A DNA stretch of 48,544 bases. Source: Lachnospiraceae bacterium UBA3282. Lineage in GTDB: Bacteria; Bacillota; Clostridia; Lachnospirales; Lachnospiraceae. The first letter of the stretch is position 1. Every line of letters begins with the position of its first letter. The notes under the pieces are model-generated. The model worked only from the letters and a program-made list of their open reading frames with translations. It was not told the DNA's origin and did no database searches. The DNA lies in NCBI GenBank assembly GCA_002361735.1, contig DETS01000067.1:1-48544 (forward strand), written 5' to 3'. Positions 41,132 to 48,544 of the stretch are shown here, in pieces. The position numbers were made by a program, and so were the translations under genes.

Positions 41132-42694
41132 ATGTTATTCAATTCCTACATTTTTATCTTCATATTCCTGCCGCTTACGCTGCTTGGCTGGTATGGCTTA
41201 AACCATTTCGGAAAATACCGTTTGGCAAGCCTTTTTCTGGCAGGCATGTCCCTGTGGTTCTATGCCTATTTCAATATCAGCTATCTGGCGATCATTTTAT
41301 GCAGCATCGGGGCAAACTATCTGCTAAGTTATGTGCTGGCAAAAGTGCAGGCAAAACGTCTTCGCCTAAATTCTCACGACACCGATATCCATTCTGCAGC
41401 AAATGATGGCACACCGATCAACAATACAAACCGCCTCGGTCTTCTGGCGGGAATCATCCTGAATTTAGGCATTTTATTTTATTTCAAATACTATGACTTT
41501 TTTATCGAAAATATTAATCTGGCATTCCACACGGACTTTACCTTGAAGCATATCCTGCTGCCGCTTGGCATCAGTTTCTTTACCTTCCAGCAACTATCCT
41601 TTATTATTGACAGGGCGCTTGGCAGATGCGAACATTATGACTTCATCAACTACCTGACATTTGTGACCTTTTTCCCGCAGCTGATCGCGGGACCCATCGT
41701 TTTATATAAAGAACTGATTCCGCAGTTTGAGGATACGAAAAGGCGCAGCTTCGACAGCGCTTCCTTTGCAAGAGGCATTTACCTCTTTGTGCTGGGACTT
41801 TCCAAAAAGGTGCTTTTGGCGGACACCTTCGGCCTGATGGCAAACTACGGTTTCGCGCAGACTTTTTCACTGGATTCCATTTCCACCATATTCGTGATAC
41901 TGGCCTATACTTTTGAGTTATACTTTGATTTCAGCGGTTACTCCGATATGGCGATCGGTCTTGGAAGGATGTTTCATATCGAACTGCCGCTGAACTTTGA
42001 TTCCCCTTACAGGGCTTGCAGTATCAAAGAATTTTGGCAGCGGTGGCACATCACCTTGTCCCGATTTTTTATCACCTATGTTTACATCCCGCTTGGCGGC
42101 AGCAGGAAAGGGAGGGCGAGAATGCTCTTAAATACTTTTGTGGTCTTTCTGCTAAGCGGTTTATGGCATGGCGCGGCATGGACCTATGTTGCCTGGGGTG
42201 CGATGCAGGGGCTTTTGGTGGTCTGGGACAATCTGGGCATCGTCGGCATTCAGGGCAGAGAGGAAAAGCGGCCTTCCCGTTATCACATCCCGCCCTGGCT
42301 GGGCTGGATTTTTACCTTCACACTCTTTAATCTCTCGCTTTTCTTTTTCCGCAGTACCAGCATGACAGCAGCGATGCAGTTATTCAAAAATCTGTTTGGC
42401 GGCAGATGGACGGGAAAACTCTTTGAGGTAGCACAGCAACTCGATATCTCAGAATTTTATATTTTCAGACAGGCGATTGATATGGTTGCGCCAGCCCTTG
42501 CGCCATATCTGCCTTTGGTCCTGATGTTTATGCTCTTTATTCTGGCATTTTATCTGGTGTTTCACAAAAATGCCTATGAACGCGCAACTGATAACGAGCT
42601 GACTTCGGCAAGGTGCTGGGGCGTGTGCATCCTCCTTGTGTGGTGTATCATTTCCCTCTCGCAGGTGAGCACCTTCCTTTACTTTAACTTTTAG
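41132..42694 (+). CDS. MBOAT-family O-acyltransferase (AlgI/DltB type)
   Basis: This 520-residue membrane protein has about ten helices. It shows the MBOAT signature order: PLGISFFTFQQLSFIID, FFPQLIAGPI, FDFSGYSDMAIGLG, IKEFWQRWHITLS and the active-site His346 in LSGLWHGAAW. AlgI/PatA-type members move acyl groups across the membrane to cell-surface polysaccharides. The partner SGNH-like gene follows after 72 bases, and a DUF4358 lipoprotein is divergent. The acceptor polymer cannot be named. The frame is complete. Confidence 0.93.
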   Translation: MLFNSYIFIFIFLPLTLLGWYGLNHFGKYRLASLFLAGMSLWFYAYFNISYLAIILCSIGANYLLSYVLAKVQAKRLRLNSHDTDIHSAANDGTPINNTNRLGLLAGIILNLGILFYFKYYDFFIENINLAFHTDFTLKHILLPLGISFFTFQQLSFIIDRALGRCEHYDFINYLTFVTFFPQLIAGPIVLYKELIPQFEDTKRRSFDSASFARGIYLFVLGLSKKVLLADTFGLMANYGFAQTFSLDSISTIFVILAYTFELYFDFSGYSDMAIGLGRMFHIELPLNFDSPYRACSIKEFWQRWHITLSRFFITYVYIPLGGSRKGRARMLLNTFVVFLLSGLWHGAAWTYVAWGAMQGLLVVWDNLGIVGIQGREEKRPSRYHIPPWLGWIFTFTLFNLSLFFFRSTSMTAAMQLFKNLFGGRWTGKLFEVAQQLDISEFYIFRQAIDMVAPALAPYLPLVLMFMLFILAFYLVFHKNAYERATDNELTSARCWGVCILLVWCIISLSQVSTFLYFNF

Positions 42695-42766
42695 CAACAG
42701 TCTGATCATGCACAGATTATAAATAAAAATTCGTGGGAGCTTGTAATCAGACCGTGGAAAGGTAAC

Positions 42767-43846
42767 ATGATGACAGAGAAAAAGTTTCTCAAACAATTTT
42801 TCATACGCACTCTCTTTCTCCTCGCGGCGGTAATTGCAGCGGTGGTTATTTTTGACCCCTTTTTCCACTACCACAAGCCCCTGCCCGGCTTAAAGGCAGT
42901 ACTGACAGACAAAGAATACCAGTGCATCGGCACCCTGCACACTTTTGATTACGACGCGCTGATCGTCGGTTCCTCAGTTTGCGAAAACTACAACAACCAC
43001 TGGTTTGACGAGGGCTTTTCCTGCACCACAATCAAGGCAATTCGTTCTTACGGCGCAACTGCTGACCTGAAATATCTTTTAGACAGCGCTTACGAAAAGC
43101 ATGATTTACGGTATGTATTTTACAACATCGACCCCTCCTCGCTGTCTGCAAGCACGGAGCCAACCTATGTTTCCACAGGCTGCCCCATGTATTTATACGA
43201 CAAAAATCCCTGGAATGATTATCAGTATACTTTGAACAAAGATGTACTGATGGAAAAGCTTCCTTATATGCTTGCCTTCTCTCTGATGGGAGATTATGAT
43301 GAAGGTGACTCCTATAATTGGGCGCAGTGGAAGTATTTCGGTGCGGATCTGGCGATGGGGATGTATGCCAGAAAACCTGCCGTTGCTGAAATGCAGGCAG
43401 AGAATATCAATGAGGAACTCTTAACGCAGAATATCGCCCTCCTCACGGAAATGGCAGATTCGCATCCCGAAACCACCTTCAAGTTTTTCTTCCCTCCATA
43501 TTCCATGCTTTGGTGGGACAATGCGTACCGCACCGGCGAGCGGGACGCGGTTCTTTACAATGAAAAAAAAGCCATTGAAGCGCTGCTTGCCTGTGAAAAC
43601 GCGGAAGTTTACTTTTATCAGGACGATAAAGAAGTGATCACGAATCTGGACAATTACATGGATATGATCCATTTCTCAAAGGATATCAACCATCGCGTCT
43701 ACGAAAAGCTGGCAGCAGGGGAGGGACGGCTGACAAAAGAAAATTATGAGAAAAAAATCAATGAAATGTATCAGTTATCCGAAGAAATCGCCTCGAACCT
43801 GATATACAACTATTATCAAAAACCATCATCCGGCAGCGAAAATTAA
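42767..43846 (+). CDS. SGNH/DltD-like partner protein of the MBOAT
   Basis: This 359-residue protein has an N-terminal membrane anchor (about 11-30) and an extracellular domain. A Ser nucleophile motif lies in IVGSSVCENY (Gly68-Ser69-Ser70), and the catalytic Asp299 and His302 lie in NYMDMIHFS. This spacing is typical of SGNH hydrolase-like acyltransferases that finish the transfer begun by the MBOAT partner. It shows no close resemblance to DltD beyond that plan. GGAAAGG lies before the ATG. A role in O-acylation of a surface glycan is likely; the lipid or acetyl donor is unknown. Confidence 0.8.
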   Translation: MMTEKKFLKQFFIRTLFLLAAVIAAVVIFDPFFHYHKPLPGLKAVLTDKEYQCIGTLHTFDYDALIVGSSVCENYNNHWFDEGFSCTTIKAIRSYGATADLKYLLDSAYEKHDLRYVFYNIDPSSLSASTEPTYVSTGCPMYLYDKNPWNDYQYTLNKDVLMEKLPYMLAFSLMGDYDEGDSYNWAQWKYFGADLAMGMYARKPAVAEMQAENINEELLTQNIALLTEMADSHPETTFKFFFPPYSMLWWDNAYRTGERDAVLYNEKKAIEALLACENAEVYFYQDDKEVITNLDNYMDMIHFSKDINHRVYEKLAAGEGRLTKENYEKKINEMYQLSEEIASNLIYNYYQKPSSGSEN

Positions 43847-43913
43847 AAGATACTCCCATTCTCACTATTATGTTACAATATTTTAGAAAACAAAGGAAAA
43901 GGAGACACATCCT

Positions 43914-44669
43914 ATGAAAAAAATGATATCTTGGAACGTAAACGGTCTGCGGGCCTGTGTCGGGAAGGGCTTTTTGGATTTCTTCAAGGAAGCGGACGCG
44001 GACATCTTTTGCGTGCAGGAAACGAAACTGCAGAAGGGTCAAATCGACCTTGACCTGCCAGGCTACTACCAATATTGGAATTACGCAGAGAGAAAAGGTT
44101 ACTCGGGAACGGCCATCTTTACAAAAGAGGAGCCGCTTTCCGTGACGTACGGAATCGGTATCGAAGAACATGACCACGAGGGACGGGTCATCACGCTGGA
44201 ATTTGCGGATTACTACTTTATCACAGTTTACACGCCAAATTCTAAAGACGGACTGGCAAGATTGCCTTACCGCATGGTGTGGGAAGCGGATTTTCTCGCC
44301 TATCTGCAAAAACTGGAAGAGAAAAAACCCGTTATTTTTTGCGGCGACCTAAACGTTGCCCATAAAGAAATCGACTTAAAAAATCCCAAGTCGAATCATA
44401 AGAATCCCGGCTTCACGGACGAGGAGCGCGGGCGATTCACCGCCCTTATGGAGGCAGGATTTATCGACACTTTCCGTCATTTTTATCCTGATCTGGAAAA
44501 TGTCTATTCCTGGTGGTCCTACCGTTTCAGCGCCAGAAGCAAAAACATCGGTTGGCGCATCGACTACTTTGTGACATCGAAAGCTTTGCAGGATAGATTA
44601 AAGGACGCATTGATTTATCAGGATGTGCTGGGATCGGATCACTGCCCCGTGGGATTACTACTGGAATAA
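43914..44669 (+). CDS. exoA: Exodeoxyribonuclease III / AP endonuclease
   Basis: This 251-residue protein is a standard ExoIII of the EEP fold: SWNVNGLRAC at the start, metal ligand Glu36 in VQETKLQ, FCGDLNVAH, the abasic site loop YSWWSYR, and the final GSDHCPV. It cuts DNA at abasic sites and trims 3' ends in base excision repair. AAAGGAG precedes the ATG. A TACAAT box lies about 45 bases upstream. It is an ordinary housekeeping gene in this window. Confidence 0.96.
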   Translation: MKKMISWNVNGLRACVGKGFLDFFKEADADIFCVQETKLQKGQIDLDLPGYYQYWNYAERKGYSGTAIFTKEEPLSVTYGIGIEEHDHEGRVITLEFADYYFITVYTPNSKDGLARLPYRMVWEADFLAYLQKLEEKKPVIFCGDLNVAHKEIDLKNPKSNHKNPGFTDEERGRFTALMEAGFIDTFRHFYPDLENVYSWWSYRFSARSKNIGWRIDYFVTSKALQDRLKDALIYQDVLGSDHCPVGLLLE

Positions 44670-44725
44670 CCGACAAGCAATAGATTAGAAAATACAGCAC
44701 GCAGACTAAAAATGCAAAAGAAGCA

Positions 44726-45406
44726 TCATAAAAAATCGATAGAAGTAACTTTATCGGATTTTGTCAGAATATCATATATTTCCGTGCGTCCCATCGCTTT
44801 CTTTACATAGAGCACCAGATGCACGGAAATATCTTCTCCCGTACCTTTATGCTCACTCATATCCATAGAATCTATCGTAATCCCGGCTTCTTTAAGATCC
44901 TGAATGACCACATGCAGATCCTGGCTTCTCTCCAAATCGAGAAATACGTTGCAATAACGGGAATGTCTGGTGGCAAACCGTTCCACAAAAGGAAGTACAT
45001 GCAGGGAAATCAGCATGACTGCCGTAATCAGCACACCGCCCTCAATAAATCCGATCCCCACCGCCAAACCCACACAGGCGCTCGCCCACAGCGTCGCCGC
45101 CGTGGTAAGCCCTCTGACCCGATGCTTCGATATGATGATGGTACCCACGCCGATAAAGCCAACGCCGCTGATGACCTGCGCCGCCAGACGATTCATATTT
45201 GCCAGCCCCGGGAAATTGATCTGGATATACTGCTCCGTCAGCATGACAAGCGTGGAAGCAAGGCACACCACCGTGATGGTCTTCGTGCCCGCGCCGCGAT
45301 GCTTCATGCCGCGGTCTAAACCGATCACGCCCCCAAGCACCATGGAAACTACCACCCTGATAATGAGATTTTGTGTTGTCCATTCAGCGAAATCCATTAC
45401 CAACAT
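44726..45406 (-). CDS. MgtC/SapB-family membrane protein
   Basis: This 226-residue protein has the MgtC core: about five helices in the first 145 residues, with the signature VLGGVIGLDRGMKHRGAGTKT and VISGVGFIGVGTIIISKHRVRGLTTAATLWASA. The C-terminal cytosolic domain of about 80 residues is ACT-like. Members are linked to magnesium stress, acid tolerance and membrane potential control; a direct transport role is not established. It stands between exoA (convergent) and a small hypothetical gene 46 bases upstream. Confidence 0.9.
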   Translation of the reverse strand: MLVMDFAEWTTQNLIIRVVVSMVLGGVIGLDRGMKHRGAGTKTITVVCLASTLVMLTEQYIQINFPGLANMNRLAAQVISGVGFIGVGTIIISKHRVRGLTTAATLWASACVGLAVGIGFIEGGVLITAVMLISLHVLPFVERFATRHSRYCNVFLDLERSQDLHVVIQDLKEAGITIDSMDMSEHKGTGEDISVHLVLYVKKAMGRTEIYDILTKSDKVTSIDFL

Positions 45407-45452
45407 ATTTTTTCTCCTTTGTTCCTGCCCGTTTGCGGCTTACCTTTCCATT

Positions 45453-45827
45453 TCACATACCGAATAAATTTTTGATCGGATTGATTTTTTTCGCCCGCGC
45501 AAGAATGCTTTCTTCTTCCTCGGCAAGGTACATTTCCAGTTTCTCGATTTCCTCCTCGCGAAAGCCTTCCGACTGCTCGATCTTTCCGCCCGGCACGATT
45601 CCTTCCGCCCAATCATTTTCCCGCAAAAAGGAGACACGCGCAAAATCTTTTCCGTCCTTATGCAATAATGTCGTTACCGTCATATTGATTTCTTCCGAAA
45701 GAGCAACCGAAGCCGTATCCGCAGGATTCTCCGCGTTTTCCTCTGTAACTGTTTCTTCCGGTTCCTCAATGATCACCTTTTTAAGCAATACCTTTCCGTC
45801 TTCCATATCATCCATTTGTTTTTCCAT
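45453..45827 (-). CDS. Hypothetical small acidic protein
   Basis: This 124-residue protein has an acidic N-terminus of about 45 residues rich in Glu and Asn, then a compact domain with ARVSFLRENDWAEGIVPGGKIE and a Glu-rich helix ending in AKKINPIKNLFGM. No membrane segment or signal is visible and I do not recognise a family. AGGATCG lies before the ATG. It is upstream of mgtC in the same direction, so the two may be co-transcribed. Coding quality looks good. Confidence 0.65.
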   Translation of the reverse strand: MEKQMDDMEDGKVLLKKVIIEEPEETVTEENAENPADTASVALSEEINMTVTTLLHKDGKDFARVSFLRENDWAEGIVPGGKIEQSEGFREEEIEKLEMYLAEEEESILARAKKINPIKNLFGM

Positions 45828-46131
45828 TTTCGATCCTGTTTCTATCTCCTTATTACAATCTCTCGCCTGTTTCCGACTCTATCGCAGGCTCTGTCTATTT
45901 TTTTATCGACAATTTGTATCCCCAGTGTAACATAAATCTCGAAAAAATACCAACCCCACGAATCGGCAGCACTTCCTTTCACACCCGAAAAAACCCCTTT
46001 TACAACAAATCATCCTGCCGCACACAGATGTTTTTTCTGAAATGTGATAAAATATATGCGATGGCAATGAGCTGTGCCGGATGATAAGATAACAAAACAG
46101 CTGTTTTCAGACCATACTGTGAGATCTTGAC
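45828..46131. other. Intergenic region between the acidic protein gene and the LytTR operon
   Basis: This stretch of about 300 bases separates divergent genes. The only promoter-like element I see for the LytTR operon is an extended -10, TGATAAAAT at 46045-46053, without a convincing -35. A short dyad GCCTG/CAGGC lies near 45868-45892. I see no open frame, repeat or RNA gene. Confidence 0.4.
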
Positions 46132-46929
46132 ATGATGCAGATTATAATATGTGACGACGAAAAATCCATACAGTCCCTTCTGAAACAAAAAACAACGCAC
46201 TTTTTTGCAAAGAAAAATGTCCCCTGTGAAATCCTTTGCCGCAATTCGGGAGAGGAGGTTCTTTCTCTGGCTGAACGGGGAATCCGTATAGACCTTCTCT
46301 TTCTGGATATTCAGATGCCCGGAAGAAACGGCATGGAAATCGCAAAGATCTTGCGCAGACAACATCGGAATATTTTGATTATATTTGTGACAGCACTGTC
46401 AGATTATGTTTATGAGGCTTTTGATGTGGACGCCCTTCACTATCTGGTGAAACCTTTTGACGACGAAAAACTGTTTCAGGTGCTCGATAAGGCACTCCGA
46501 CAGTATGAAAGTCTTACAGACATGGCAAAACTCTCTCAACAGACACAGAAAACGCCGGCAAATGCAGGCATAGCGAAAGCAGCAGATGAGTCGCCACAGC
46601 CCCGCGCAATCCTCGTCAAACGCGGCGGTCTCTCCACAAAAGTCCTCCTCTCTGATATTATCTATGCGGAAGTTTTTAACCGCAAGGTCATGCTCCACAC
46701 AGTACACGGCGACATCGAGTATTACGGCAAACTGACCGACCTTTCCGAGCAGGCGGGCGCGGATTTTTACCGCACACACCGCGCTTATCTGGTGAATCTG
46801 CATTACGTGGAAAAATATAACGCCACCACTGTCTGGCTGGAACAGGGGACGGCACTGTTATCCAAAAAACAGTTTACGGGATTCGTGCGGCAGTATATGC
46901 AGTATATCAACCGGCAGAGGAATTGTTAA
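46132..46929 (+). CDS. LytTR-family response regulator (AgrA-like)
   Basis: This 265-residue regulator has a receiver domain with acidic CDDEK near 7-11 and phospho-acceptor Asp59 (LLFLDIQMPGRNG), with VKPFDD later. A C-terminal LytTR DNA-binding domain (about 160-260) contains ILVKRGG and FYRTHRAYLVNLHYV. Such regulators bind paired imperfect direct repeats and often control peptide quorum sensing, toxins or cell wall genes. The kinase gene starts directly after its stop codon. A second ATG at 46135 is equally possible as start. No agrB or agrD gene is seen inside the window. Confidence 0.93.
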   Translation: MMQIIICDDEKSIQSLLKQKTTHFFAKKNVPCEILCRNSGEEVLSLAERGIRIDLLFLDIQMPGRNGMEIAKILRRQHRNILIIFVTALSDYVYEAFDVDALHYLVKPFDDEKLFQVLDKALRQYESLTDMAKLSQQTQKTPANAGIAKAADESPQPRAILVKRGGLSTKVLLSDIIYAEVFNRKVMLHTVHGDIEYYGKLTDLSEQAGADFYRTHRAYLVNLHYVEKYNATTVWLEQGTALLSKKQFTGFVRQYMQYINRQRNC

Positions 46930-48336
46930 ATGGAACAAACATACTATAATATTTTCTACCAGATTGACGCTGTCTGTAGTACATTAATCATCGCCTACTG
47001 CTGCGTTGTCTGGACGAAACCTTTTTTGAATCACAAAAGAAAAGCATGGCTGACGGGCGGTGCCTATGCAATGACCATGCTTGTACTCAATTTTATGCCA
47101 TGGTATATCAGCGGTATGCTCGCTCATCTCGCGGGCGCATTGATGGTATTTGCTGTGATGAGTCTGACAGACAGAAAATACTTTTTACAGAAATTATTTG
47201 TCGCCGTCACCTTTTTCTGCCTGCGGTGGCAGATTCTTCGTATCGTCATTTATTGTAATAACATATTGGACAGCAACCTTATGTTATATATTACTCCGAA
47301 ATATGATATATACTGGTTCCTGTATACTGTTTTTCTTACGGTTATCAGCTATGATATTTTTTCCTTTTTTCTTTTGTACAACGCTGTCAGAAGTATTTTA
47401 TGGTCTTACGGGAGAAAACGCGAATATATGGGCGGTAAAGAATTTCTGCTGCTCTCCATGCCTTCCCTTTTGGGTACAGTTTCTTATGGCGTGATCCGCT
47501 ACTACGACTATATTTACCAGCGGGATCTGGAAAAAAGCATTTATACCCTCCACTACAGCCACGACCTTCTGCTGATGCTGTTTACATTTCTTTCTTTTGC
47601 CGTGATCTTGGTAACCACCTATGTCTTCCGCCAATGGAAAACGAAACAGGAAGAAGACCGACAGCGGGAAATTTTTTCCGCGCAGATGGCGGACTTACAA
47701 AGCCATATCAACGAGATGGAACAGCTTTATCGGGATATGCGCAGTCTGCGTCACGATATGGGCAATCATCTCATGACCATAAAACAGCTTTATGATCAGG
47801 GGGAATATGAAGCAGCGCAGCAATATACGGATAAGTTAAACGACGAAATGACATATACTCCTTTCGATGTAAATAGCGGTAATCCCGTGACAGATGTGAT
47901 TCTTTCCGCCAGAAAAAAGGAAATGGAAGATAAGGGCATTGCTTTCTCCTGCAATTTCCATTATCCCATAACAAAAACGGTCGATTCCTTTGATATCAGC
48001 ATTATCCTGAACAATGCCCTCTCCAATGCCATCGAAGCAATCGAGCGGGAAAGGAGCGATGCCGGGGACTCCCGGAATCCGGTCCGCGTTTTTCTTTTTT
48101 CCGAACGCAGAAAAAATATGTATCTGATGGAAATAACCAACAGTTACAAAGGCGCACTTGAAACGGATGAACAGAGCGGGCTTCCCCTTTCTACAAAAAG
48201 TGGGGAGGGGCACGGCTTCGGTTTAAGCTCCATCCGCCACGTGGCAAGAAAATATCTGGGGGATGTGGAAATCAAAAAAGAGCAGGTGGAAGGGGAAGAA
48301 TGCTGTGTACTGCGAGTGATGCTGCAGCTCGCCTGA
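46930..48336 (+). CDS. GHKL sensor histidine kinase (AgrC-like)
   Basis: This 468-residue kinase has six or seven helices in the first 235 residues, without a large outside domain. A coiled-coil linker and the phospho-acceptor His275 in MRSLRHDMGNH follow. The GHKL ATPase part has the N-box line ILNNALSNAIEAI and GHGFGLSSIRHVA. This is the plan of AgrC and related peptide receptors, in which the membrane helices bind a signal peptide. Its ATG abuts the stop codon of the regulator gene, so the two are coupled. The signal is unknown; a peptide precursor could lie beyond the right edge. Confidence 0.92.
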   Translation: MEQTYYNIFYQIDAVCSTLIIAYCCVVWTKPFLNHKRKAWLTGGAYAMTMLVLNFMPWYISGMLAHLAGALMVFAVMSLTDRKYFLQKLFVAVTFFCLRWQILRIVIYCNNILDSNLMLYITPKYDIYWFLYTVFLTVISYDIFSFFLLYNAVRSILWSYGRKREYMGGKEFLLLSMPSLLGTVSYGVIRYYDYIYQRDLEKSIYTLHYSHDLLLMLFTFLSFAVILVTTYVFRQWKTKQEEDRQREIFSAQMADLQSHINEMEQLYRDMRSLRHDMGNHLMTIKQLYDQGEYEAAQQYTDKLNDEMTYTPFDVNSGNPVTDVILSARKKEMEDKGIAFSCNFHYPITKTVDSFDISIILNNALSNAIEAIERERSDAGDSRNPVRVFLFSERRKNMYLMEITNSYKGALETDEQSGLPLSTKSGEGHGFGLSSIRHVARKYLGDVEIKKEQVEGEECCVLRVMLQLA

Positions 48337-48460
48337 ACCGCAATACCATCGGTATTGATGATGTTCACAACATATTATGGTTCTCCCACAACATCTCTTC
48401 TTTATACACAATCCTATCGTGACGAGAAATATGACAGAAGGGAAAAAGGAGGTTCCTCAG

Positions 48461-48524
48461 ATTGAAAAATCACACTGATGTGCTGATTTTTCAATCACGA
48501 GTTTGTATTGGAGCAGCAAACTCG
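48461..48524. repeat. Two successive perfect inverted repeats at the right edge
   Basis: ATTGAAAAATCA (48461-48472) is the exact reverse complement of 48484-48495 across an 11-base loop. CGAGTTTG (48498-48505) is the reverse complement of 48517-48524, also across 11 bases. An AAGGAGG lies just before. They may be part of a mobile or repetitive element, or RNA hairpins; the window ends too soon to tell. Confidence 0.6.
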
Positions 48525-48544
48525 GAATCGCAGAGCTAAATTTG

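Noticed and set aside
46930..48544. A complete agr quorum-sensing locus
   Set aside because: Only AgrA-like and AgrC-like genes are present. No AgrB protease or AgrD peptide frame was found within the window, although one could lie beyond the right edge.

Overview
The window reads as a chromosomal segment of a Gram-positive gut-type clostridium, most likely a Lachnospiraceae member. The evidence is the gene content: a BlaI/M56 pair, a response regulator-kinase-ABC efflux module, an AgrA/AgrC-like pair, UxuA/UxuB, a TrpB2-type protein, DUF1848 and DUF4358 proteins, strong AGGAGG ribosome binding sites, and many small toxin-antitoxin modules. I saw no rRNA, tRNA, CRISPR array, phage structural gene or intact transposase. 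The family assignment is inference.

Layout. 1-5 kb: BrnT/BrnA, a BlaI-BlaR1-like operon with a very clear promoter and operator, a RelB-like/PIN pair, and an AraC-type regulator with an effector domain. 5.7-10.8 kb: a leftward response regulator - histidine kinase - ABC ATPase - FtsX permease module with a BceR-type operator before the transporter genes. 10.8-13.3 kb: an HDOD protein upstream of S-adenosylhomocysteine hydrolase. 13.4-18.5 kb: leftward uxuA, uxuB, a 2-hydroxyacid dehydrogenase and an SAH/MTA-type deaminase. 18.5-22.8 kb: trpB2, pgi, murG and a TSCPD protein. 22.9-23.7 kb: an orphan membrane protein. 23.7-32.5 kb: a seven-gene leftward cluster that looks like one pathway for making, activating and exporting an unusual sugar or polyol. 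It contains a class II aldolase, a protein with two nucleotidyltransferase domains, a GT-C-like membrane protein fused to a P-loop kinase, a HAD phosphatase, a polyprenyl-phosphate-sugar-synthase-like GT2, a GDPD-like protein and a second GT-C protein.

32.5-40.3 kb is an accessory zone. Intact HicAB, Fic, DUF1848, a PIN pair and a YhcC-type radical SAM gene are mixed with broken genes. Several of the broken genes keep both ends and have lost the middle (GNAT, flavodoxin, alpha/beta hydrolase, PIN). This zone holds the clearest unexplained pattern in the window. 40.3-43.9 kb: a DUF4358 lipoprotein divergent from an MBOAT acyltransferase and its SGNH-like partner, probably for extracellular acylation. 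43.9-48.5 kb: exonuclease III, an MgtC-like protein, a small hypothetical gene, a LytTR regulator with a GHKL kinase, and two inverted repeats at the right edge.

The best candidate for an undescribed system is the 23.7-32.5 kb cluster. Its gene order supports this working path: an aldolase product is phosphorylated and dephosphorylated by the kinase and HAD enzymes, activated by the tandem nucleotidyltransferase, loaded on a lipid carrier by the GT2, and moved to an acceptor outside the membrane by the GT-C proteins. No substrate can be read from the sequence.
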